From contig DATLRO010000116.1 of NCBI GenBank assembly GCA_035534615.1, positions 1 through 41,951 on the forward strand: a stretch of DNA of 41,951 bases. The letters are read 5' to 3'. The stretch is from JAGWRA01 sp035534615 (lineage in GTDB: Bacteria > Acidobacteriota > Vicinamibacteria > Vicinamibacterales > CAVVIG01). Positions 28,550 to 36,131 of this stretch are shown here, in pieces. A program made the position numbers and the translations under genes. The first letter of the stretch is position 1; every line of letters begins with the position of its first letter. Under the pieces are notes generated by a model that was not told the DNA's origin, did no database searches, and worked only from the letters and a program-made list of their open reading frames with translations.

Positions 28550-31426
28550 TCAGGCGGCTGCGCCGACCGGCGCCGGCGCCCAGCGCTCGAGCAAGCCCAG
28601 CCGGCGAATGGGTGTGAACGCGAGTGCAACGGCGCGCAGGCTGGCGCTCGACGGCCGGGCGCCCTCGCCGGCGCGCCAGGCCGCCAGCGCCCGCAGGGCG
28701 TCCCAGGCCTCCGGCGGCGTACCGGCGGGGCAGGCTTCGCGCTGCAGAATCTTCACCGCAAGGCCGGCCCGGTCGGCCGCCAGATGGGTGGCGATTCGGG
28801 AGATGACCAGGCCATCCCCGACCAGGGCCGCCCGGCACAGCCCCTCCCAGCCGGCCGCAATCGCTGGCCAGGTGTACCCCTCCCACGCGCGGGTGAGCGC
28901 CCGCCGGCTGGCGGCCAGCCACACATCGTCGTCTTTCAGGAGGCGCAGGCAGGCCTGGACGAATGCCTCGCCGTAGGCGGCGCTGTGCGGGTCGCCGGGA
29001 ATGCAGATGCCTGCGTCGCCGACCGTCTCGGGGAGCGCGCCGAGCGCCGAGGTCACGACCGCGCAGCCGGCGGCCTGCGCTTCCATCGCGGCGATGCAGA
29101 AGGTCTCCGGGTAGTGGTTCGGGTAGGCGAGCACGCGAGCTTCCTGGAGCCGGACCGCGAGCCGGGGCTGCGGGAGCGAGCCGACCAGCGTCACGCCCGG
29201 CTGCTTCGCCTTGCGGTACAGCTTACGGAATTGCTTCCGATCGTCCGCCTCCGCCATGCCGTAGACGCGCATGCTGCTGAAGACGTCCAGCCTGGCGTCC
29301 GGACAGGCCGCCCGGATCCGGGGAAACAGGTCGAGCAGCACGTCCAGTCCACGAAATGGCGTGCTGGCATAGGCCAGGCGTCGCTGCCGCGGGGCGGCGT
29401 CGGTCGGACGCGCGGGATCGGCCATGGCTGAGGCGGCCGTTCCCAGCCCCGTCCGGACGATTCGCCAGGCCGGCACCTGGTGATGCGCCTCGAAGGTCGC
29501 GGCCTGCCAGTCGCTCTGCAACATGAACAGATCGATCGCCGCGCGCCGCCTGGGTGCGGCAAGCTCGTCGAGAAACGGCTGGTCGAAGGCATCGCCGGTC
29601 CAGAAAATCTGGACGGGCGCCAGGCGGGCCGCTCCGATCGTCTGCCAGAACCGGACGGCGACCAGTACGTCGGGGCGGTCGGCGAGGCAGCGCTCGGGCA
29701 GGGTCTCCCAGCGGGCATATTCCACCCCTTCGACGATTCGAGCCGTCTCGCAGCCATTGAAGACGACGATCCGGTGCCCCCGGCGGGCCAGCGCCTCCGC
29801 CAGATAGACGATGGCGCTCTCAGTCCCGCCCAGGCCGCGTTCCCGCGGCGTGGTGCCGTCGAAGGCGAGGCTGTAGGGCTGGGCGAAGAACAGCGTGAGC
29901 GTGTCCGGATCCCGGTCCTCCTTCCGGCGACCGAGCAGCGGCGAGGCCAGCTGGCTGAACCGCACCAGCGCGGCACCGTCGTCCGGGGCGAGCCGGAGCG
30001 CCTGGGCGGCGGCCTGCGTCGCGCCGGCGGGATCGCCCCGTGCCTCGAGCGCGGTGGACAGGTTCATGGCCGCCTCGAGCGTTTCGTGGCGCGCCAGGCT
30101 CTCGCGCAGGTGGTCGATGGCCGTTTCCGAATCGCCGAGTCCGAGCGCGACCGCCCCCTGCAGACTGGCGTACTCCGCGTCGCCGGCCAGGCCCATGTCG
30201 GTCAGGCAGGTCCGGGCTTCCTCGTACCGACCCTGGCCGGCCAGGATGCGGGCGCGCAACCGGAGCGCGCCGCTGTGCGAGCCGAGCGCCTCGAGGTCGC
30301 GGAGCGCGCCGGCGTCGTCCCCGTGATCCCGCCGGATCTGGGCCCGTAGCGCGAGCGATTCGAAATGGCCGGGACAGTGCTCGAGGCTGGCGTCGAGGCA
30401 GGCGAGCGCCTCGTCCGGACGGTCGGCCCTGAACAGCAGGGCGAGGTTGACGGCGGCGGCCGCGAATCCGGGATTGGCGGCCATCGCCCGCCGGAATGCG
30501 CGCTCGGCCGACGGCAGATCGCCGAGCGCCCGATGCGCGTTGCCTTCCTCGAGCGCGACTTCGGCCGCGAACTGGGGCAGGGCGACCGCGGCCAGCCGGA
30601 GCGCCGTGAGCGCTTTCGGAAGCTGCCGCATCCGGATGTGGCAGATGGCGATCCGGAGCGGGGTGTCGCGGAAGTTCGGTGCGAGCCTCTGCACCCGCTC
30701 GAAGCAGGCGAGCGCGTCGCCCGGCTGTTCGAGCTCCAGATACTGGATGCCCAGCTCGTAGCGGGCGAGCGGATCGTTCGGGTGGTCCGCGACCTTCTTT
30801 CTGCCGATGCGCAGATAGGCCTCACCCTTGGTGCGGAGCAGGTCGCGCCCGCCGACCTTGCCGTAATGGTGAATGATCCAGCCGCCCTGCGTCTGCGCGA
30901 GCGGGTGTCCGGGATCGGTGGATACCAGTTCCTCATGGACGCTGTTCCGGAAGCGCAGCCAGGGGCGGTTCCGGAAGAGGCGCCGGCATTCCACGTCGAA
31001 GAAGCCGGGATAGGGCCGTCCTTCCTCGTAGCCGCCCGGACCGGGCTGCCAGCCGATGACCGTCCCCTCGGCCAGATAGTGCCGCTGGTAGGCGGTCACG
31101 GCGTTGAGGGCCGGATTACCCAGCACCGCACGAATCTGCGCATGATCGCGTGCCGCGATGCTTTCGTCGGCGTCCAGGGCGAGAATCCACTCGCCGCGCG
31201 CCTGCTCGAGGCCGTAGTTGCGCGCCAGACTGAAGTCGTCCTGCCACGCGAGGTGGAACACGCGCGCGCCGAACGACGCGGCGATCTCGACGGTCCGATC
31301 GGTGCTGCCGGTGTCCACGAGGACGATCTCGTCGACGAGGTCACGGGCGGAGCCGAGGCAGCGGGCCAGATGGCGTTCTTCGTTCTTCGCGATGAGGCAG
31401 AGGCTGAGCGTGGGCCTGTCGGGCAT
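28550..31426 (-). CDS. GT2-TPR-GT4 fusion glycosyltransferase, probable flagellin glycosyltransferase
   Basis: The 958-residue product has three parts. Residues ~1-230 are a GT-A (family 2) domain: LSLCLIAKNEERHLARCLGS, EIVLVDTGSTDRTVEIA, and the DADES motif (LALDADESI) as DxD. About 230-560 are tetratricopeptide repeats (ARYELGIQYLELEQPGDALA, ALEEGNAHRALGDLPSAERA and more). About 575-870 are a GT-B (family 4/1-like) domain with GGTESAIVYLAEALARRGHR near its start and the late YPNHYPETFCIAAMEAQAAG, which is the E-x7-E-like sugar-nucleotide site. Similar TPR-containing transferases modify flagellins. Position between the flagellins and a nonulosonate operon makes flagellin the likely acceptor (inference). 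It begins at ATG 31426; a sigma-54-like motif lies ~58 bp upstream. Confidence 0.85.
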   Translation of the reverse strand: MPDRPTLSLCLIAKNEERHLARCLGSARDLVDEIVLVDTGSTDRTVEIAASFGARVFHLAWQDDFSLARNYGLEQARGEWILALDADESIAARDHAQIRAVLGNPALNAVTAYQRHYLAEGTVIGWQPGPGGYEEGRPYPGFFDVECRRLFRNRPWLRFRNSVHEELVSTDPGHPLAQTQGGWIIHHYGKVGGRDLLRTKGEAYLRIGRKKVADHPNDPLARYELGIQYLELEQPGDALACFERVQRLAPNFRDTPLRIAICHIRMRQLPKALTALRLAAVALPQFAAEVALEEGNAHRALGDLPSAERAFRRAMAANPGFAAAAVNLALLFRADRPDEALACLDASLEHCPGHFESLALRAQIRRDHGDDAGALRDLEALGSHSGALRLRARILAGQGRYEEARTCLTDMGLAGDAEYASLQGAVALGLGDSETAIDHLRESLARHETLEAAMNLSTALEARGDPAGATQAAAQALRLAPDDGAALVRFSQLASPLLGRRKEDRDPDTLTLFFAQPYSLAFDGTTPRERGLGGTESAIVYLAEALARRGHRIVVFNGCETARIVEGVEYARWETLPERCLADRPDVLVAVRFWQTIGAARLAPVQIFWTGDAFDQPFLDELAAPRRRAAIDLFMLQSDWQAATFEAHHQVPAWRIVRTGLGTAASAMADPARPTDAAPRQRRLAYASTPFRGLDVLLDLFPRIRAACPDARLDVFSSMRVYGMAEADDRKQFRKLYRKAKQPGVTLVGSLPQPRLAVRLQEARVLAYPNHYPETFCIAAMEAQAAGCAVVTSALGALPETVGDAGICIPGDPHSAAYGEAFVQACLRLLKDDDVWLAASRRALTRAWEGYTWPAIAAGWEGLCRAALVGDGLVISRIATHLAADRAGLAVKILQREACPAGTPPEAWDALRALAAWRAGEGARPSSASLRAVALAFTPIRRLGLLERWAPAPVGAAA

Positions 31427-31483
31427 GGTCTGGCGTCCGGACGTGAGCGGGCGCCGGGCGCGCTCCCGCCGGGCCGAACGGGA

Positions 31484-31499
31484 TGCACGATCGGCGCCA
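31484..31499 (-). promoter_or_regulatory. Weak sigma-54-like site for the glycosyltransferase gene
   Basis: On the minus strand TGGCGC-CGATC-GTGCA keeps GG-N10-GC spacing and matches TGGCAC-N5-TTGCW with two mismatches. It lies 58 bp upstream of the glycosyltransferase start in a 138-bp divergent gap, back to back with another such site at 31525-31540. Moderate support only. Confidence 0.35.
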
Positions 31500-31524
31500 G
31501 CCCGTCCGCCTCCTGCCGCCGGAC

Positions 31525-31540
31525 TGGCAAGCTTCTCGCT
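31525..31540 (+). promoter_or_regulatory. Sigma-54-like site for the gene at 31565
   Basis: TGGCAA-GCTTC-TCGCT keeps GG-N10-GC spacing and matches the consensus with two mismatches. The predicted start of transcription falls just before an AGGAGG ribosome site at 31554-31559, giving a leader of about 14 nt. Confidence 0.45.
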
Positions 31541-31564
31541 ACGGCCGCACGGCAGGAGGCCTTT

Positions 31565-32179
31565 ATGCCGCGACTGGTGGTGAACGACGAAGACGAGTTG
31601 CTCCAGGAGATGCCAGAAACGTGGGGAGATCTGCTGGCCGTTCTGGAGCAGACGGCGGCCAGGCGGGGTGAGGTGGTGACGGCGGTCCGATTCGACGGGG
31701 TCGACGAACCGACATTTGCGGGCGCGGCGGCGGCCGGCCGCGCACTGGCCGGCACCGACACGATTGAAGTGGAGACGGCCGGGCTCCACGAGCTGATCGA
31801 CCAGGCGCTCGCGCAGGGTTCCCTCGCGGTCGGCGTGCTGTCGACCGCGGCGACACAGACGGGAGAGGCCTTCCGCGGCGCCGATCTGGCGGGCGCGAAC
31901 CAGCGTCTGGCCGAGCTGTCCGAAGGGATTCGGTCGCTGCTCTCCGTCCTCGGAACGGGCGCGACCGCGGTCGGGGTCGACCTGACGCGGATGGAATGGG
32001 ACGGTCGCCCCGTGGCCGCGCGGATGCGCGAACTGTCCGGTCAGCTGGAGGCGATCGTCGAGGCGCAGGAAAGCCGCGACTGGCTCACGGTCGCCGACAT
32101 TCTCCAGTACGATTTCGAACCGGCCCTGACCGGCTGGCAGCCGATCTTCGAGGCGCTCCGCTCGGCGATTCCGGCGTGA
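31565..32179 (+). CDS. Unrecognised 204-aa acidic helical protein
   Basis: I do not recognise this family with confidence. The 204-residue product is acidic, largely helical and soluble, without signal peptide, membrane helix or catalytic motif. It starts MPRLVVNDEDELLQEMPETW; the middle has LAELSEGIRSLLSVLGTGAT and the end LTVADILQYDFEPALTGWQP followed by IFEALRSAIP. The end pattern (hydrophobic-ADILxYDxxPxLxxWxP) recalls small uncharacterised proteins in flagellar or glycosylation neighbourhoods of other bacteria, from memory only. It has a perfect AGGAGG 5 nt before the ATG and is divergent from the glycosyltransferase gene, sharing the control region. A partner or chaperone role in flagellin glycosylation is a guess from context. 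Confidence 0.7.
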   Translation: MPRLVVNDEDELLQEMPETWGDLLAVLEQTAARRGEVVTAVRFDGVDEPTFAGAAAAGRALAGTDTIEVETAGLHELIDQALAQGSLAVGVLSTAATQTGEAFRGADLAGANQRLAELSEGIRSLLSVLGTGATAVGVDLTRMEWDGRPVAARMRELSGQLEAIVEAQESRDWLTVADILQYDFEPALTGWQPIFEALRSAIPA

Positions 32180-32212
32180 CCATCCGCCGGCGCTCCTGAC
32201 TCCAATTCCTCC

Positions 32213-32233
32213 GGGCGTCGCGCCGCGGCGCCC
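32213..32233 (+). terminator. Hairpin after the 204-aa protein gene
   Basis: GGGCGTCGC pairs with GCGGCGCCC (one G-U wobble) around a 3-nt loop, 33 bp after the stop. No T tract. It may end the short transcript before the sigma-54-like promoter at 32299-32314. Confidence 0.35.
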
Positions 32234-32298
32234 GTGGTGCGTGCGCGCGGCCAGCAGGTCGCGTGTCCACGTGCGCTCCCGGCGCCCGCCGCGATTCC

Positions 32299-32314
32299 TG
32301 GTATTCCCCTTGCT
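32299..32314 (+). promoter_or_regulatory. Sigma-54-like promoter for the glycan/motor operon
   Basis: TGGTAT-TCCCC-TTGCT has a perfect -12 element, GG-N10-GC spacing and two mismatches in the -24 hexamer. It lies ~135 bp upstream of the NHL gene in the 269-bp gap 32180-32448, the only long gap before the operon that runs to the window end. If real, the sugar genes and motAB share one sigma-54 start. Confidence 0.5.
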
Positions 32315-32448
32315 CAGACGGGTCGTGGACCGGCAGCGGTCCGATCCGGATCCGGAATTCCTCCGGATATGACGTGTCCACACGTCGGCATGCCGACGGG
32401 GCTGTCGACTGACCGGCGCGCAGCCGGACGACGGAGGCGGAGAAGGCG

Positions 32449-33324
32449 ATGGCGGACCGTGCGCAGCAGGTGCTGGACGACGGCATTCCGGCCTGGGAGG
32501 TGCTGCTCGGCGCTCCGGCAGCCCGTCCGATTCACTCGATGGTGCAGGGGCCCGACGGCCGCTGGTATCTGAGCGACGAGCTGAATCACCGGCTGATCAT
32601 CGTCCGACCGGACGGCGCGCGGCTGCTCGTCGGGGGGCCCGGCTACGACGCCGGCGAGTTCCTGCATCCGCGGGGCCTGGCGATTGCCGCCGATCCCGAC
32701 TCGGGCGAGACACGGCTGTTCGTCTGCGACGCCGGCAATCATCGGATTCAGGTGCTCACGCGCGACGGACTGCCGGCGGGTGCGTTCGGTGGATTCGGCG
32801 CCGGCCCCGGACAGTTCAACGCGCCGAGCGACATTGCGCTCGCGCTGCCGTCGTTCAGCGGATGGGACGAGGAGGGAGATGCGGGCGATCCCCTGCTCGT
32901 CGTCGCCGACCAGGGGAACAGCCGGCTGCAGGTGTTCGACGCGGACGGTGTGTTCGTCGCGGCGATCGGTGCGGAGGCGCCTGCGGCAGGTCGTCCGCTC
33001 TCGCGGGCCGGCTGGCCGTACTTCCGGCTGGGCGCCGATCCCTACCTGCCAGGACCGTCGCGGGTCGTCTGGCGTGAGGGGGGGCTGGACGTGACGTGCG
33101 GGAACGGCGACCTCGTGCGGCTCGACCTGGCGGTGGCCCTGCTGCCTGATTTTGCCACCTGGCGTCGTGAGGCCGGACGGCTGGAGATGAAGGACGTCCT
33201 CGCGATCGGGCTGCCGTTGCGGATGGCCGGGGTGCCGGACGGCGCGCCCGGGCCGGCGACCGCGGCCCGCACCGTCACACGCGGGGTGCCGCCGTCCGTG
33301 GAGCGTCATCTGTGCCGCATCTGA
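32449..33324 (+). CDS. NHL-repeat beta-propeller protein
   Basis: The 291-residue product has several NHL-type repeats: RPIHSMVQGPDGRWYLSDEL with NHRLIIV, GEFLHPRGLAIAADPDSGET with LFVCDAGNHRIQVL, and PGQFNAPSDIALALP with LLVVADQGNSRLQVFD. The G-x-F-x-x-P-x-x-I/L-A and D-x-x-N-x-R-I/L-x-V patterns are diagnostic. There is no signal peptide or membrane helix, so it is probably cytoplasmic. The propeller looks incomplete (about four clear blades) and the C-terminal third is less regular. It overlaps the aminotransferase gene by 13 bp and is first in the operon. NHL propellers bind protein, RNA or sugar; the ligand here is unknown. Confidence 0.75.
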   Translation: MADRAQQVLDDGIPAWEVLLGAPAARPIHSMVQGPDGRWYLSDELNHRLIIVRPDGARLLVGGPGYDAGEFLHPRGLAIAADPDSGETRLFVCDAGNHRIQVLTRDGLPAGAFGGFGAGPGQFNAPSDIALALPSFSGWDEEGDAGDPLLVVADQGNSRLQVFDADGVFVAAIGAEAPAAGRPLSRAGWPYFRLGADPYLPGPSRVVWREGGLDVTCGNGDLVRLDLAVALLPDFATWRREAGRLEMKDVLAIGLPLRMAGVPDGAPGPATAARTVTRGVPPSVERHLCRI

Positions 33325-34472
33325 CCACGCCCGCCGCCGTCGCGTTCGCGCGCCCGTCGATCGGCGTCGACGAGATCGACGAAGTCGTGGCGACGCTGGA
33401 GTCGGGCTGGCTGACCACCGGTCCCCGGGTGGAAGCGTTCGAGCGGCGGTTCGCCGACTACATCGGCGCACCGCACGCCGTGGCGGTCAATTCCTGCACG
33501 GCGGCGCTGCATCTCTCGCTGCTCGCCGCGGAGGTGGGGCCGGGCGACGAAGTGATCACGACGCCCCTCACGTTCTGCGCGACGGCGAACGCGGTCATCC
33601 ATACCGGCGCCGCGCCGGTGTTCGCCGACATCGATCCGGTGACGATGAATCTCGACCCGGCCGCGGCCGCGGCGGCGGTGACGCCGCGCACGCGGGCGCT
33701 GCTGCCGGTGCACTTCGCCGGACGCCCCGCCGACGTGCTGGCGTTCGGCCGGCTGGCGCGCCGCCATCAGCTGCGCGTCATCGAGGACGCGGCGCACGCG
33801 GTCGAGGCGGTGGCGGCCGGCCTGAAGATCGGCACGACCGCGGAGTTCACCTGTTTCAGCTTCTACGCCACGAAGAATCTCACGACCGGGGAAGGCGGCA
33901 TGGTGACGACCGCGTCGGCGGACGCCGCCGCCCGTCTTCGCGTGGCCGCGCTGCACGGCATGAGCCGCGACGCGTGGCGGCGCTACGCGCAGGGCGGATC
34001 GGCCCAGTACGACGTCGTGATGGCCGGCTTCAAGTACAACATGATGGACGTGCAGGCGGCCATCGGCCTGCGCCAGCTCGCGCGCCTGTACGGCATGCAC
34101 GACCGGCGCGAGGCGATCTGCCGCCGCTACGACGAGGCCTTCGCCGACCTGCCGCTCACGCTGCCGGCGCCGCCGGACGCCGGCATGGTGCACGCCCGCC
34201 ATCTCTACACGGTCCTCGTGGACGAGCGCCTGTGCGGCGTGTCGCGCGACCGGCTGCAGGCGCAACTGGCCGACGCCGGCATCGGCACGGCCATTCACTT
34301 CAAGGCGCTGCACCTGCATTCCTACTATGCGGATCGCTTCGCGTTGCGGCGCGGCATGTTCCCCGGCGCGGAGTTCGTCTCCGATCGGACGCTGTCGCTG
34401 CCGCTGTCGGCGGCGCTGACCGACGCGGAGGTGGATCGCGTCATCGAGGCGGTCCGGGAGCGGGTGCGGTGA
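33312..34472 (+). CDS. DegT/DnrJ/EryC1-type UDP-sugar aminotransferase (PseC/LegC/SpsC-like)
   Basis: A PLP enzyme that would add the C4 amino group to the 4-keto-6-deoxy sugar made by the dehydratase at 40791-41951. The 386-residue product has the family features SGWLTTGPRVEAFERRFADY, AVNSCTAALHLSLLA, VIEDAAHAVEA (Asp159) and FSFYATKNLTTGEGGM with the PLP lysine Lys188. Length is typical. The GTG at 33312 overlaps the NHL gene; the next gene begins at its stop (TGATG). PseC, LegC and SpsC cannot be told apart by eye; the neighbours (PseG-like and NeuB-like) put it in nonulosonate synthesis. Confidence 0.88.
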   Translation: MPHLTTPAAVAFARPSIGVDEIDEVVATLESGWLTTGPRVEAFERRFADYIGAPHAVAVNSCTAALHLSLLAAEVGPGDEVITTPLTFCATANAVIHTGAAPVFADIDPVTMNLDPAAAAAAVTPRTRALLPVHFAGRPADVLAFGRLARRHQLRVIEDAAHAVEAVAAGLKIGTTAEFTCFSFYATKNLTTGEGGMVTTASADAAARLRVAALHGMSRDAWRRYAQGGSAQYDVVMAGFKYNMMDVQAAIGLRQLARLYGMHDRREAICRRYDEAFADLPLTLPAPPDAGMVHARHLYTVLVDERLCGVSRDRLQAQLADAGIGTAIHFKALHLHSYYADRFALRRGMFPGAEFVSDRTLSLPLSAALTDAEVDRVIEAVRERVR

Positions 34473-35428
34473 TGCGGGTCGTCATCCGCGCGGCGGGCGG
34501 GCCCCGGCGGGGCTTCGGGCACCTGGTCCGGTGCGCCCGGCTGGCCGAGGCGCTCGGCGTCAGGCCGGTCCTGTCGGTGCGCGGCGGGCGCGAAGCCAGA
34601 CGCGTGGCCGCGCGCCTCGGCCATCGCGTGGTCGGCGGCACGGCCGCGCAGGTGCTGGCCCGGGAAGCCCCGGACCTGGTCGTCGTGGATGACCCGAACC
34701 GTGCGGCGGCCGAACGCTGGTGCCGCGCGGCGCGGCGTCATCGGACGCCCGTGGCCAGCGTGCACGACCTCGGCCTGGGCCGCTGCGACTCGGATCTGGA
34801 GATTGACGGCAGCATCAGGCCGCTGCGCGGCCGGCGGGCCGGCCGGACGCTGGCCGGACCGCGCTACGCCGTGCTCGATCCCGCGCTGGCGGCGCTCCGC
34901 GGGCGGCGGCGCGCTCCGGCCACGCCGCGGGTGCTGATTGCGCTGGGGGGCGGCGCCCGCGCCGGCCTCGCGTGGAAACTGGGCCGGCAGATCGCCGGCC
35001 GGCGTCCGGACGTCGACGTGCGGGTCGCGGGCGGGTTCGTGGCCGCCCCGCCGCGGACGGCCATGGCGAACCTGCGGTGGCTGCCGCCGACCGACGGCCT
35101 GGCGCGCGAGCTGGCGGCCTCGACCGTCGCGCTGGTGGCCGGCGGCGTGACGCTGTACGAGGCCTGCTGCCTGGGCGTGCCGGCGGTCGCGGCGGCGGTC
35201 GTCGACCGGCAGCGGCCGACGATCAGGGCGTTCGCCGCGCAGGGGGCCGCGATCGACGCGGGATCCGCCAGGCGCGGGGCGCGGGCCGTCCAGGCCGTGC
35301 TGGCGCTGCTGGACGACACCGGCCGGCGCCGGACACTCGGGCGCCGCGCGCGTGCGCGGATCGACGGGCGCGGCATCTGGCGGGTGGCCGAGGCGCTCGA
35401 GCGCCTCGGCGCCAGGCGCCGGGGGTGA
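34472..35428 (+). CDS. pseG: PseG/SpsG-like UDP-sugar hydrolase
   Basis: PseG removes UDP from UDP-2,4-diacetamido-2,4,6-trideoxy-altrose to give the free sugar for NeuB-type condensation. The 318-residue product has a GT-B-like fold and begins MRVVIRAAGGPRRGFGHLVR, which matches the PseG N-terminus with the conserved G-x-G-H motif and His17, the equivalent of the catalytic His of Campylobacter PseG. The C-terminal half has RVLIALGGG and the nucleotide-sugar region VALVAGGVTLYEACCLGVPA. The first residue is at ATG 34472 (GTG 34469 is a possible alternative). The protein is unusually Arg-rich. SpsG of the Bacillus spore-coat pathway is the other close family, so the exact substrate is open. 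Confidence 0.8.
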   Translation: MRVVIRAAGGPRRGFGHLVRCARLAEALGVRPVLSVRGGREARRVAARLGHRVVGGTAAQVLAREAPDLVVVDDPNRAAAERWCRAARRHRTPVASVHDLGLGRCDSDLEIDGSIRPLRGRRAGRTLAGPRYAVLDPALAALRGRRRAPATPRVLIALGGGARAGLAWKLGRQIAGRRPDVDVRVAGGFVAAPPRTAMANLRWLPPTDGLARELAASTVALVAGGVTLYEACCLGVPAVAAAVVDRQRPTIRAFAAQGAAIDAGSARRGARAVQAVLALLDDTGRRRTLGRRARARIDGRGIWRVAEALERLGARRRG

Positions 35429-35432
35429 ACCG

Positions 35433-36131
35433 ATGAAGCCGAGAGCCCTGATTCTCGATCTGGACGACACGCTCTACCCGGAGCGGCGCCACCTGCTCAG
35501 CGGATTCGCGGTCGCGGCCCGCTACGTGGAGGATGTGTTCGGCGTGCCGCGCGCGGAGGTGTTCCGCACCCTGGTGGCCGCGGTCCGCACCGGCCACCGC
35601 AGCACCGCGCTCCAGGCGATGTGCGAGACGTTCGACCTGGACCCGGCCATCGTGCCCGACCTGGTGGAGCTGGTGCGGGATCACCGGCCGCAGCTGCGGA
35701 TGCGGCGGGACTGCCGCCGGATGCTCGAGCGGGCGCGCCGCGGCTGGCGGCTCGCCATCCTGACCAACGGGCGGCCGCGCGTGCAGGCCAGGAAGATCGC
35801 CGCGCTCGGGCTCGACCTCTTCGTCGATCACGTCGTGTTCGCCTGCGAGCACGGCGACGGCCGGGGCAAGCCGGATCCGGCCGCGTTCCAGGCGGTCATC
35901 GCGAAGCTGGGCGTGCCGGCCGAGCGGTGCGTGTTCGCCGGCAACGATCCGTGGTGCGATGTCGCGGGGGCCCGGCGCGCCGGCCTCTGGACGATCCGGG
36001 TGCGGCGCGGGTCGTTCGCGCACGCGGAGGTCACCGAGGCGAGCGAGGCGGATCTGGTCGTGTCGAGGCTGTCGGAAATTCCCGACGCCGCGGAAGCGCT
36101 GGTGGAGTATGCCGCAGTCTATGTCTCTTGA
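35433..36131 (+). CDS. HAD-family phosphatase
   Basis: The 232-residue product has all HAD motifs: DLDDT (Asp9, Asp11) as motif I, LTNG as motif II, GKPDPAAF carrying the Lys, and GNDPWCDVAGARRAG as motif IV. A helical cap lies between motifs I and II (C1 type). It starts 4 bp after the pseG-like stop and overlaps the NeuB-like gene by 11 bp. In Neu5Ac pathways that use a 9-phosphate synthase, a HAD phosphatase removes the phosphate, but the Pse route needs none; so its role here may be in a sugar-phosphate step or it may be a fused housekeeping function. The role is not settled. Confidence 0.8.
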   Translation: MKPRALILDLDDTLYPERRHLLSGFAVAARYVEDVFGVPRAEVFRTLVAAVRTGHRSTALQAMCETFDLDPAIVPDLVELVRDHRPQLRMRRDCRRMLERARRGWRLAILTNGRPRVQARKIAALGLDLFVDHVVFACEHGDGRGKPDPAAFQAVIAKLGVPAERCVFAGNDPWCDVAGARRAGLWTIRVRRGSFAHAEVTEASEADLVVSRLSEIPDAAEALVEYAAVYVS

